The position numbers and the translations under genes were made by a program. The notes under the pieces are model-generated. The model worked only from the letters and a program-made list of their open reading frames with translations. It was not told the DNA's origin and made no database searches. A stretch of DNA of 64,000 nucleotides from Lachnospiraceae bacterium (lineage in GTDB: Bacteria; Bacillota; Clostridia; Lachnospirales; Lachnospiraceae), in assembly GCA_910575255.1 (NCBI GenBank), contig CAJTEM010000020.1, forward strand, positions 1-64,000, in the 5' to 3' direction. Shown here piece by piece: positions 42,774-51,919 of the stretch. Every line of letters starts with the position of its first letter. The first letter of the stretch is position 1.

Positions 42774-43919
42774 ATGAAAGCATTTCTCATATTGGAGGAT
42801 GGAACCGTATTCTGCGGCAGCAGTATCGGATCCGAAAGAGAAGTTATCAGTGAAATCGTATTTAACACATCCATGACCGGTTATCTGGAAGTCCTTACCG
42901 ATCCCTCGTACGCGGGGCAGGCGGTAGTGATGACCTATCCTCTGATCGGCAACTACGGCATCTGCATGGAGGATATGGAATCCGACAGACCCTGGCCCGA
43001 TGGTTTTATTGTCCGTGAACTATCCCGAATCCCCAGCAATTTCCGAAGCGGGGGCAGCCTTCAGTATTTCTTGGAAACCTATGACATTCCCGGTATCAGT
43101 GGTATTGATACAAGAGCCCTCACCAAAATTTTAAGAGAAAAAGGCACCATGAACGGCATGATTACGACTCATGTCTATGAAGATTATGCAGAACCGATCG
43201 CACGGATGAAGGAATATCGGGTGGCCGGTGTGGTAAAAGCGACATCCTGCGGGGAACCATATGTTCTGGAGCCGTCGGATCCCAATAAAGAGTCGGTATC
43301 CGTGCGCACGGCAAAAAGGACAAAAAGCATACAAAAGCGTGCCGGGGAGGGCAAGCGGGTGGCACTCCTTGATCTGGGAGCCAAGAAGAATATTGCCCGT
43401 GCTCTGACGGAGCGGGGGTGTCAGGTAACTGTGTATCCTTGTGATACCCCGGCGGAAAAGATTCTGGCAGCAGAACCAGATGGAATCATGCTGTCGAATG
43501 GGCCCGGGGATCCCAAGGAGAATACCGGGATCATCCGTGAGATACGAAAGCTTTACGAAGCTGAGGTTCCGGTTTTTGCCATTTGCCTGGGACATCAGCT
43601 TATGGCGCTGGCTGCCGGGGCGGATACCTATAAGCTGAAATACGGACATCGGGGAGGGAATCATCCGGTGAAGGATCTGGCGACCGGGCGGGTGTACATA
43701 TCCTCCCAGAACCATGGCTATGCCGTGGATCCCGGAAGCCTGGATCCGCAGGTAGCAGTTCCGGCATTTGTCAATGTCAATGACGGCACGAATGAGGGAC
43801 TGCAATACAAGAACAAGAATATTTTTACGGTACAGTTCCATCCGGAGGCCTGTCCGGGTCCTCAGGATTCCGGCTATCTGTTTGACCGGTTTATTGCAAT
43901 GATGGGAGGGAATCAATAA
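42774..43919 (+). CDS. carA: Carbamoyl-phosphate synthase small subunit
   Basis: A 381-residue protein. The N-terminal CPSase domain (FNTSMTGYLEVLTDPSYAGQ) is followed by a class I glutamine amidotransferase with the nucleophile C271 in VFAICLGHQ and the HPEA histidine/glutamate pair near the end. A charged insert lies near 185-200 (TAKRTKSIQKR). It supplies ammonia from glutamine to CarB, for arginine and pyrimidine synthesis. Its stop overlaps the carB ATG by one base. Confidence 0.95.
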   Translation: MKAFLILEDGTVFCGSSIGSEREVISEIVFNTSMTGYLEVLTDPSYAGQAVVMTYPLIGNYGICMEDMESDRPWPDGFIVRELSRIPSNFRSGGSLQYFLETYDIPGISGIDTRALTKILREKGTMNGMITTHVYEDYAEPIARMKEYRVAGVVKATSCGEPYVLEPSDPNKESVSVRTAKRTKSIQKRAGEGKRVALLDLGAKKNIARALTERGCQVTVYPCDTPAEKILAAEPDGIMLSNGPGDPKENTGIIREIRKLYEAEVPVFAICLGHQLMALAAGADTYKLKYGHRGGNHPVKDLATGRVYISSQNHGYAVDPGSLDPQVAVPAFVNVNDGTNEGLQYKNKNIFTVQFHPEACPGPQDSGYLFDRFIAMMGGNQ

Positions 43920-46900
43920 TGCCAAAGAATCCGGATATTAAGAAGGTGCTGGTGCTTGGCTCCGGGCCGATTGTCATCGGTCAGGCGGCAGAGTTTGACT
44001 ATGCAGGTACGCAGGCGTGCCGTTCCCTCAAAGAGGAAGGCATCGAGGTGGTGCTGCTAAACTCTAATCCGGCCACCATAATGACAGATAAGGATATTGC
44101 AGATCGGGTATATATCGAGCCGCTGACGGTCGAGGTGGTGGAACAGCTGATCCGTAAGGAACATCCGGACAGTATCCTGCCGACTTTGGGTGGTCAGGCA
44201 GGACTGAATCTGGCAATGGAGCTGGAGGAATCCGGCTTTTTAAAGAGAAATGAGGTGCGTCTGATCGGAACCACGGCTCTGACCATCAAAAAGGCCGAGG
44301 ATCGGGAGCTGTTTAAGGAAACCATGGAAAAAATCGGGGAGCCGGTGGCACCGTCAGATATTGTGGAAAATGTAGAGGACGGGCTGCGGATCGCCGCCGG
44401 GATCGGTTATCCGGTCGTGCTGCGTCCGGCCTACACACTGGGAGGAAGCGGCGGCGGTATCGCGCAGAATCCGGAGCAGTGCAGGGAGATCCTGGAAAAC
44501 GGGCTGCGTCTCTCCCGCGTGGGCCAGGTTCTGGTGGAGCGCTGCATCGCCGGCTGGAAGGAAATCGAGTATGAGGTGATGCGGGACACTGCAGGCAATG
44601 TCATTACGGTCTGCAATATGGAAAATATCGATCCGGTAGGGGTCCATACCGGCGACAGCATCGTGGTGGCACCTTCCCAGACACTGGGAGATAAGGAGTA
44701 TCAGATGCTGAGGACCTCAGCGCTGAATATCATTGCGGAACTGGGAATTACCGGCGGCTGTAATGTGCAGTATGCACTGAATCCGGACAGCTTTGAATAT
44801 TGTGTGATTGAGGTGAATCCGAGAGTCAGCCGTTCCTCGGCGCTGGCCTCAAAGGCAACCGGCTATCCGATTGCCAAGGTTGCGGCGAAGATTGCGCTGG
44901 GTTACACCCTGGATGAGATCAAAAACGCAGTGACAAAGAAGACCTGTGCCTGTTTTGAACCGATGCTGGATTATTGTGTGGTGAAGATGCCCCGGCTGCC
45001 GTTCGATAAATTTCTCAGTGCCAAACGGACACTGGGTACGCAGATGAAGGCAACCGGCGAGGTGATGAGCATCTGCACCAGCTTTGAGGGCGCGTTGATG
45101 AAGGCGATCCGTTCGCTGGAGCAGCATACAGACAGTCTGCTTTCCTATGATTTCGGCGGGCTGGATGAGAAAGGGCTGAGAAAACAGCTCGAAAAGGTGG
45201 ACGATCGGCGGATCTGGGTGATTGCCGAAGCGCTGCGGCGCGGATTTTCCTATGATGAGATTCACGAGATCACAAGGATTGATCCCTGGTTTATCGATAA
45301 GCTGGCAGTGCTGGTGGAAATGGAGCAGGCGCTGAAGGCCGGACCACTGACGGAAGAGCTTCTGCGGGAAGCCAAGCGTCTGGAGTTTCCGGATGAGGCG
45401 ATATCCCGGCTGACGAAAGTGCCGGCAGCTGAAGTGACGGATATGCGCTGCCGCGCAAATATAAGGGCAGCTTATAAGATGGTGGATACCTGTGCGGCGG
45501 AATTCGCGGCAGAGACTCCCTATTATTATTCGTGTTTTGACGGAGTCAGTGAGGTGGAACCCAGTCATGAGAAAAAGAAGGTGCTGGTTCTGGGCTCTGG
45601 CCCGATCCGCATCGGACAGGGAATCGAGTTTGATTTCTGCTGCGTCCACAGCACCTGGGCATTTGCCAGAGAGGGCTATGAGACCATTATTATCAATAAC
45701 AATCCGGAAACGGTAAGCACGGATTTTGATATTGCGGATAAGCTGTATTTTGAGCCCCTGACACCAGAGGATGTGCAGTCTATTGTGGATGTGGAGAAGC
45801 CGGACGGTGCAGTGGTGCAGTTTGGCGGGCAGACGGCGATCAAGCTGACGGAATCGTTGATGAAAATGGGCGTGCCGATTCTGGGGACAGCAGCCGAGGA
45901 TGTGGATGCTGCTGAGGATCGTGAATTATTTGACCGCATTCTGGAGCAGTGCCAGATTCCGAGGCCGGCAGGACAGACGGTATTCACTGCAGAGGAAGCG
46001 AAAAAGGCCGCCGGTGAGCTGGGCTATCCGGTACTGGTGCGCCCCTCCTATGTGCTGGGCGGTCAGGGAATGCAGATTTGCATCAATGACCATGATGTGG
46101 ATGAGTTTATCGGCATTATCAATCAGATTGCTCAGGATCATCCGATCCTGGTAGATAAATATATTGTGGGCAAAGAGATTGAGGTAGACGCGGTCTGTGA
46201 CGGGAAAGATGTTCTGATTCCCGGCATTATGGAACACATTGAGCGGACAGGCGTGCACTCCGGCGACAGCATTTCCGTATACCCGGCGCCCAGCATCTCC
46301 CCAATGATTGAGGCAAAGCTGGTGGATTATACGGAAAAGCTGGCAAGGGCTCTGCATGTGAAGGGAATGATTAACATCCAGTTCATCGTGGCAGGGGAGG
46401 AGGTCTATATCATCGAAGTGAATCCCCGGTCATCGCGGACGGTTCCTTATATCAGCAAGGTGACAGGGATCCCCATCGTACCTCTGGCCACTCAGGTAAT
46501 CTGCGGCCATACCTTAAGGGAGCTGGGATATCAGCCGGGCCTGCAGAGAAAGTCCGAGTATATCGCCATTAAGATGCCGGTGTTTTCCTTTGAGAAAATC
46601 CGCGGCGCGGATATCAGCCTGGGGCCGGAGATGAAGTCTACCGGTGAGTGCCTGGGAATCGCAAGGACCTTTAACGAGGCGCTTTATAAGGCCTTTGAGG
46701 GCGCAGGAATCAAGCTGCCGAGACATAAAAACATGGTGATTACGGTGCGCAAATCCGAACATGAGGCAGTGGTGGAGATTGCCCGCCGGTTCCAGAATGT
46801 GGGGTATAAGATTTTTGCGACCAGAGGAACAGCAAAGGCGTTGAATGACCATGGGGTGAAGGCGCTCACCGTGCGCAAGCTGGAGCAGGAGTCTCCCAAT

Positions 46901-47122
46901 ATCCTGGATCTGATTCTGGGTCATGAGATTGACTTGGTGATTGACATTCCACGGCAGGGCGCTGAGCGGAGCCGCGATGGGTTTGTGATCCGCAGAAATG
47001 CCATCGAAACGGGAGTCCATGTCCTGACCAGCCTGGATACGGCAGGAGCGCTGGCAACCAGCCTGGAGAACCGGGCAAAGGAGCTGACACTGATTGACAT
47101 TGCAGAGGTAAAGAGCCGATAG
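43919..47122 (+). CDS. carB: Carbamoyl-phosphate synthase large subunit
   Basis: A 1067-residue protein, the full family length. It consists of two homologous ATP-grasp halves: VLVLGSGPIVIGQAAEFDYA at the start and VLVLGSGPIRIGQGIEFDF near residue 557, each with R-P-(A/S)-Y-x-LGG(S/Q)G. The C-terminal allosteric MGS-like domain starts near 935. It makes carbamoyl phosphate from bicarbonate, ammonia and two ATP. It is co-translated with carA. An ABC ATPase gene follows after 13 bases. Confidence 0.96.
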   Translation: MPKNPDIKKVLVLGSGPIVIGQAAEFDYAGTQACRSLKEEGIEVVLLNSNPATIMTDKDIADRVYIEPLTVEVVEQLIRKEHPDSILPTLGGQAGLNLAMELEESGFLKRNEVRLIGTTALTIKKAEDRELFKETMEKIGEPVAPSDIVENVEDGLRIAAGIGYPVVLRPAYTLGGSGGGIAQNPEQCREILENGLRLSRVGQVLVERCIAGWKEIEYEVMRDTAGNVITVCNMENIDPVGVHTGDSIVVAPSQTLGDKEYQMLRTSALNIIAELGITGGCNVQYALNPDSFEYCVIEVNPRVSRSSALASKATGYPIAKVAAKIALGYTLDEIKNAVTKKTCACFEPMLDYCVVKMPRLPFDKFLSAKRTLGTQMKATGEVMSICTSFEGALMKAIRSLEQHTDSLLSYDFGGLDEKGLRKQLEKVDDRRIWVIAEALRRGFSYDEIHEITRIDPWFIDKLAVLVEMEQALKAGPLTEELLREAKRLEFPDEAISRLTKVPAAEVTDMRCRANIRAAYKMVDTCAAEFAAETPYYYSCFDGVSEVEPSHEKKKVLVLGSGPIRIGQGIEFDFCCVHSTWAFAREGYETIIINNNPETVSTDFDIADKLYFEPLTPEDVQSIVDVEKPDGAVVQFGGQTAIKLTESLMKMGVPILGTAAEDVDAAEDRELFDRILEQCQIPRPAGQTVFTAEEAKKAAGELGYPVLVRPSYVLGGQGMQICINDHDVDEFIGIINQIAQDHPILVDKYIVGKEIEVDAVCDGKDVLIPGIMEHIERTGVHSGDSISVYPAPSISPMIEAKLVDYTEKLARALHVKGMINIQFIVAGEEVYIIEVNPRSSRTVPYISKVTGIPIVPLATQVICGHTLRELGYQPGLQRKSEYIAIKMPVFSFEKIRGADISLGPEMKSTGECLGIARTFNEALYKAFEGAGIKLPRHKNMVITVRKSEHEAVVEIARRFQNVGYKIFATRGTAKALNDHGVKALTVRKLEQESPNILDLILGHEIDLVIDIPRQGAERSRDGFVIRRNAIETGVHVLTSLDTAGALATSLENRAKELTLIDIAEVKSR

Positions 47123-47135
47123 GGAGGAAGATTCC

Positions 47136-47807
47136 ATGCTGGAAGTAACCAATCTGTGCAAGTCTTACAAATCTCACAGGGTTCTGGATGATATATCGCT
47201 GACCGCAGGGCCGGGAGAATGCGTGGGGATTGTGGGAAGCAATGGGTGCGGAAAAACAACACTTTTGTCAATTCTGGCAGGAGCAGTCCGGGCAGACCGG
47301 GGAAGCATCTGCTTTCATGGACGGGAAGCAGTGGGGCATGCGAAAGTGTTTTATGAGGAGGCAGCCTACGTGCCTCAGGAAAACCCTCTGATCGGGGAGC
47401 TGACAGTGAAGGACAACCTGTCCTTGTGGTATCGGGGCAGCCGGATGCGGATGGAGGAGGATCTGCAGTCCGGCGCAGCCGCCATGCTTGGAATCCGGGA
47501 AATGCTGAAAAAGCCGGTGTCCACGCTGTCCGGCGGGATGAAAAAGAGGCTGAGCATTGCCTGTGCCCTGTCGAACCACGCCTCTGTGCTGATCATGGAC
47601 GAACCGGGAGCCGCGCTGGATCTGGAATGCAAGGCGGATATCCGCAGATATCTCGGAGAATACAAAAAGAATGGGGGGACGATCCTTCTGACCTCCCATG
47701 AGCTTCCTGAGCTTTCCCTGTGCACAACGATGTATGTACTGAAAGACGGGAGGCTGCGCCGGGTGGAGACCGGGCTGGGAGAGGAAGAGATGATTGCGGC
47801 GTTTTAG
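47136..47807 (+). CDS. ABC transporter ATP-binding protein without an adjacent permease
   Basis: A 223-residue ATPase with Walker A GSNGCGKTT (34-42), Q-loop YVPQENP, signature LSGGMKKRLS, Walker B VLIMDEPGAALDLE and switch His in LTSHELPE. The gene has a GGGAGG site 13 bases behind carB but has no link to that pathway. Two palindromic elements follow, then a zinc-ribbon membrane protein and two ABC-2 permeases. I infer that these belong together and were separated by insertion of the elements. Confidence 0.85.
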   Translation: MLEVTNLCKSYKSHRVLDDISLTAGPGECVGIVGSNGCGKTTLLSILAGAVRADRGSICFHGREAVGHAKVFYEEAAYVPQENPLIGELTVKDNLSLWYRGSRMRMEEDLQSGAAAMLGIREMLKKPVSTLSGGMKKRLSIACALSNHASVLIMDEPGAALDLECKADIRRYLGEYKKNGGTILLTSHELPELSLCTTMYVLKDGRLRRVETGLGEEEMIAAF

Positions 47808-47845
47808 AGGTGCTTTACTCTGTGCTTTCTTGGGGAATGGGGTTC

Positions 47846-48072
47846 CGGGGGGGGGGGGGGGGCAGTCTGTCGGGGATTTTTTCCGGTTTCGGGGTTAAGA
47901 GGCCCTAAAGTTTCTGAATTTTGCTAAAAGCAAAACGAAAATACCCAAACTCGCTGCGCTCAGACAGTGGGTATTTTCGTTTTAACGCAAAATCCAGAAA
48001 CTTAAGGGCCTCTAAACCCCTGCAAAGTCAAAAATCCCCGACAGACTGCCCCGGCCCCCTCCCTTCCTCCAG
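47846..48072. repeat. Large intergenic palindromic element with a G16 tract
   Basis: The arms ggcagtctgtcggggattt (47861-47879) and aaatccccgacagactgcc (48034-48052) frame middle arms (gaggccctaaagtttctg/cagaaacttaagggcctc) and the central motif ctcgctgcgctcagacag near 47951-47968. Just outside the left arm is a run of 16 G (47847-47862), opposite a C-rich stretch at 48050-48068. It lies between the orphan ATPase and the next element. Confidence 0.85.
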
Positions 48073-48109
48073 GGCTGAGCACTACCGATGGCCTCTTATT
48101 TGAAGCTGT

Positions 48110-48410
48110 CATGTGATTGTCAGTAGTCTGGGAAAAGGGGATATTCAGCCTGGGAATCAGGGGAGAACCGCAGCCGGAAATGGTCTGCGGATTTTGACTT
48201 TGCAGAGATTTAGAAGTCCTTAGATTTCTGAGTTTTGCGTTGAAACGGAAATCCACACTGTTTGAGCGCAGCGAGTTTGTGGATTTCCGTTTCGCTTTTA
48301 GCAAAAATCAGAAATTTTAGGAATTCTTAATCTCGAAACCGGAAAAATCCGCAGACCATTTCCGGCTGCGGTTCTCCCCTGATTCCCAGGCGTACCCTTT
48401 GGGATAGCTT
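48110..48410. repeat. Large intergenic palindromic element, adjacent copy
   Basis: The outer arms cctgggaatcaggggagaac (from 48149) and complement (to 48390) pair for about 45 bases. The middle arms gaagtccttagatttctgag and ctcagaaat-type complement follow, with central motif ctgtttgagcgcagcgag near 48256-48273. The orientation is opposite to the preceding copy, so two elements lie nearly back to back. The gap to 48581 has a TATAAT at 48503 likely serving the next gene, with no clear -35. Confidence 0.85.
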
Positions 48411-48580
48411 TTTTGACTGGCACTGGCCGTGAAAAGTATCCTTTCAGGGAACTTGTAAGGATGCCGGAAAAAAATGCAATGGTAAAATGGGAAAAAGTAT
48501 AGTATAATGGGCTTTATGCTAGTCGGAAGAAAATACCATGGGCCAGAGAGTGCGGCAACAGGCAGACGGGAGGAAAGATT

Positions 48581-50545
48581 ATGAAGTGCAGCTATTGTGG
48601 AAATGAATTACAGGAGCAGGATTTGGTATGCTCTTTTTGCGGAAAGCCGGTGGAGGAATCCAAAGAGGCAGAGGAAGGCAAAGAGAGTCTGACAGAGGAG
48701 AAGGCGGAAGGAACGGCTGAGTCTAAGGAAGATGCCAGTGATGAAGAGAAGAAAACTATTGTGGAAGAAGCCGGAGTGGAGAAAGCCGATGCAGGCTCTG
48801 ACTGGCAGAGTCCGGGGGAGAAAGAGCCGGAGGGAGGAGATCCTGGGACAGCTTCTGTGGGAGAGGCGTCTTTGGAACCGCCGAAAAAGAAGAACGGCGC
48901 AAAGCTTGCCGTGATTGCGGCGGCAGCTGCGGCTGTGGTGGGAATCGGAGCTTTTGCGGCCGTGAAGATGATGGAAAAGGATCCGAAGGAGGTTGTCATT
49001 GCGGCCTTTGAGAACATCTATACAGAAGACCAGGTGGATCCGTTAGAGGAGCTGTTCGGGCTGTCAGAGTTTGGGCAGTATACAGCGGCTGACAGCCAGC
49101 AGGTAACGACAGAGCTGGTACTGGAGAACTGCTCCGAGGAGGCTGTCAACCGGCTGGCCGGCGGTGGGATCCGCACGGATGTCCGCTTTGACAATGAGAA
49201 TCAGAAGGGTTCTTTGGATCTGGCAATCTTATTTAACAATATGGATTTGGCGAAATTGAATCTCTATTATGGGGATCGGATGATCATGGCCGCGGTTCCG
49301 GAGCTGAGCAGTAAGGTGTTTACGCTGGATGTGGGAGAAGGGCTGGCGGACCGTCTGAAGAATTCTCCGACACTGGGGCCGGTTCTGGAGGATTCCGATG
49401 TCGATGTGGAGGAGCTGGCGGACTTTTATGAGGAGTATATGGCCTGGATCCAGGCAAAGCTGGAGGATGGGACCTCTTCGGATCCTTACGGACTGAAGGA
49501 TGTGTGGAAGCGTTATCAGGAAGGCAGTCAGGCGCAGGAGAATTTTAAGGCGGCCCTGACCGTGGAAAAGGCCGGGAAGGGGAACTTCCAGATGGATGGC
49601 AAGGAGGTATCCTGCAAGGGATACCAGGTGCATGTGAGTAAGGATTCTCTGATTTCGTTTCTGCGGACCTCGGCAGACTTCTTTCTGGAGGATGAAGAAC
49701 TGAAGGAGAATTTCCTGGAAAATCTGCGGATCAGCCTGCGTCTGACCGAGATTATCGGCGGTACGGATGCCACAGAGGCTTTGGGCGGTCTGTCTGCAGA
49801 GGAGCAGCTTAACGAGGGCTATGAGCAGGTAAGACAGTCCGTGGATGAAGCTATTGACACCCTGGACGAGGCTCTGGGGGATGTTGAGATGCTGGTACAT
49901 GTGGATCCGAAAGGGCGTCTGGCTTCTGTGGAGGGAAATACTTCTGTGAAGGCCAGAGGAGAGGTCATAGCTGTGGACTTCTCTCTGGCGCTGCAGGGCG
50001 GAAGCTACCTGACCCAGAATGCGCAGGCCAAGGTGGTGCTTGCCGGGGACGGAGAGAATTTCACTATGGAGCTGCTGAAGCAGGGAACCTATGACCAGAA
50101 GAGCCTGACCGGAGATATTGCCCTGGATTTGTACGGAGATGGTGACGGGGAACATATAGGACTGATGTTTGGCGGCACGTATGATGCAGAGAGCGGGGAC
50201 TTTTCCCTGCGGGCAGAGGGATCATCGGCTGAGGAGAAGGTACTGGGACTGTCAGCAGCGGGGGTTGTCAGTGAGTTGGAGAAAGGTTCTGTCCTGCATG
50301 TGGATATGGATGAGATCCGGGTGGATGTACCGAGCTCGGAAGTTCTTAATATCGCAACCGGGGATGTCTACGTCACATTCAGCGGGGAATATGACCTGCG
50401 GCCGCTTTCCGGTGAGGTAACGGAACCTGAGGGTGAGAAGCTGGATATCGTGGCGGCCACTGAGGAAGACTGGCAACAGGTTATGATGGAAGCCTATCTG
50501 GGAATTATGGATATTGCCAGCCAGCTGGGTTCGGTGATGAATTAA
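48581..50545 (+). CDS. Zinc-ribbon membrane protein with large extracellular domain
   Basis: A 654-residue protein. The N-terminal zinc ribbon CSYCG ... CSFCG (3-21) is followed by an acidic Glu/Lys-rich linker (25-100), one membrane segment (about 108-130), and then about 520 residues outside. This large part alternates strand-like and acidic stretches (LLKQGTYDQKSLTGDIALD), typical of the lipid-binding-like zinc-ribbon proteins of Firmicutes with unknown function. The strong GGGAGGAAAG site fits high expression. It precedes two ABC permeases with a 20-base gap, which suggests it is a partner or extracellular accessory of that transporter. No catalytic motif is seen. Confidence 0.7.
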   Translation: MKCSYCGNELQEQDLVCSFCGKPVEESKEAEEGKESLTEEKAEGTAESKEDASDEEKKTIVEEAGVEKADAGSDWQSPGEKEPEGGDPGTASVGEASLEPPKKKNGAKLAVIAAAAAAVVGIGAFAAVKMMEKDPKEVVIAAFENIYTEDQVDPLEELFGLSEFGQYTAADSQQVTTELVLENCSEEAVNRLAGGGIRTDVRFDNENQKGSLDLAILFNNMDLAKLNLYYGDRMIMAAVPELSSKVFTLDVGEGLADRLKNSPTLGPVLEDSDVDVEELADFYEEYMAWIQAKLEDGTSSDPYGLKDVWKRYQEGSQAQENFKAALTVEKAGKGNFQMDGKEVSCKGYQVHVSKDSLISFLRTSADFFLEDEELKENFLENLRISLRLTEIIGGTDATEALGGLSAEEQLNEGYEQVRQSVDEAIDTLDEALGDVEMLVHVDPKGRLASVEGNTSVKARGEVIAVDFSLALQGGSYLTQNAQAKVVLAGDGENFTMELLKQGTYDQKSLTGDIALDLYGDGDGEHIGLMFGGTYDAESGDFSLRAEGSSAEEKVLGLSAAGVVSELEKGSVLHVDMDEIRVDVPSSEVLNIATGDVYVTFSGEYDLRPLSGEVTEPEGEKLDIVAATEEDWQQVMMEAYLGIMDIASQLGSVMN

Positions 50546-50565
50546 AGAAATCGGGGAACAGGGAT

Positions 50566-51873
50566 ATGTCGGTGTATCTGGTTTACTGGAAGCTGGAACT
50601 GAAAAGAGCATACCAGAGATTCCCACAGATGCTTGCGGGGGCAATCGCACTGCTGTTTCTGGCAGGGGCGATTGCCCTTTTGGCAGGGCGTGCTTTGTAT
50701 GGGGATGCGGCGGTAAGCCGGGTAACAGTCGGGGTGACGGTACCCGGGGATGCATTGTCCAGACAGATGGTTTCCATGATCAGCTCTCTGGACAGCGTGA
50801 AGAGCTTATGTGATTTTCAGTATCTGGAACGGGAAGAATGTCTTAAGGGACTGCAGGATGGCCGTCTGAATGCGGTAATGGATCTGCCGGAGGGTCTGAT
50901 TCAGGGGATCATGGAGGGGAGCAATCCTCCTGTAAGGGTTCTGCTGCCAAAGGATGCCTGGTTAGAAAGCCGGATCTTTAAAGAACTGACAGAGGCCGGA
51001 GCCGGGACCCTGGGAGCGTCCCAGGCGGGAATCTATGCGGGAAATGAGCTCTGCCTGCAATATGGCCTAGAGAGTGCGATTCCGAAGCTGGAGCAGGATT
51101 TGAATCAGATCTATCTGTCCTACAGTCTGCCGCGGGAGGATTATTTCCGTCACCTGCGGGTCAGTGCCACAGGGGATGTCGGGGTGCCGGTTTTCTACGG
51201 AATCAGTGCCTATGTCTTGCTTTTGCTGTTGCTTGCGATCCCGGTATCCGGGTATCTTTTGCCGTTTACTCCGGTCATGCGGCAGAAGCTGACACTGGCA
51301 GGAGCAGGAAATGCAGGCCGGGCCTGGGGCAGGATCGCGGGCCTGGGAAGCCTTTTCTTTGTGATGACGTTTTTGATGGGGGCGTTGATACAGGGATTGT
51401 GCCTTCTGTGGGATATATTGCCGGGGGAGCATTTCTCAGAGCTGTCCGAATTGCTGGGGACAGGGAAGGCGGCAAAGCTGTGCGAAATACAGACGACTGC
51501 CAGAGGAAGCGATATGGGCTTTGGCGCGGTTCTGTCATGGGCAGCCTCTGCGCTGACACTGCTTCTGGTATGTCTGGCGGCAGCTGCTCTGGCGGCACTG
51601 ATTTACCAGGCAGCAGGATCCCTTCTGGGCGGAATTATGCTGCTGTTTCTGACCGTGACGGCACAACATTTTCTGGCAGGAGGATTCCTGCCGGCGGTCT
51701 TTCTGCCGAAGACCCTGCAGCAGCTGGCGCCGGGGATGCCTTCAGCGGTTCTGATGGCAGGGGTGCAGATGGCACTGACAAAGGTATGGTCCCTGGCTGT
51801 AGTCGGAAGGCTGCTGGCATTGCTGCTTGTGTGTTTCCTGCTGACCGTGTTGTTTGAGAGGCGGGAAAGGTAA
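50566..51873 (+). CDS. ABC-2-type permease A
   Basis: A 435-residue membrane protein of the YhgE/ABC-2 plan: one N-terminal segment (about 20-45), an outer domain (50-205) in the pattern of ABC-2 exporters (VTVGVTVPGDALSRQMVSMI), then five or six segments (210-430). The cytoplasmic turn LPFTPVMRQKLTLAG lies where the ATPase would dock. It is 20 bases from the zinc-ribbon gene and followed after 46 bases by a second permease. The probable motor is the ATPase at 47136. Substrate unknown. Confidence 0.78.
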   Translation: MSVYLVYWKLELKRAYQRFPQMLAGAIALLFLAGAIALLAGRALYGDAAVSRVTVGVTVPGDALSRQMVSMISSLDSVKSLCDFQYLEREECLKGLQDGRLNAVMDLPEGLIQGIMEGSNPPVRVLLPKDAWLESRIFKELTEAGAGTLGASQAGIYAGNELCLQYGLESAIPKLEQDLNQIYLSYSLPREDYFRHLRVSATGDVGVPVFYGISAYVLLLLLLAIPVSGYLLPFTPVMRQKLTLAGAGNAGRAWGRIAGLGSLFFVMTFLMGALIQGLCLLWDILPGEHFSELSELLGTGKAAKLCEIQTTARGSDMGFGAVLSWAASALTLLLVCLAAAALAALIYQAAGSLLGGIMLLFLTVTAQHFLAGGFLPAVFLPKTLQQLAPGMPSAVLMAGVQMALTKVWSLAVVGRLLALLLVCFLLTVLFERRER

Positions 51874-51919
51874 TCAGAAGGAGGAGAAAAATGGCGAATG
51901 GCAAAGGAGATGGAGGATT

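Noticed and set aside
15175-48304. Recurring small frames starting MLKAKRKSTNSLRSDSVD in several palindromic elements
   Set aside because: The same peptide reappears only because the palindrome arms are conserved; it runs across both arms and the loop, lacks a ribosome site and changes with the arm pairing rather than by codon position.
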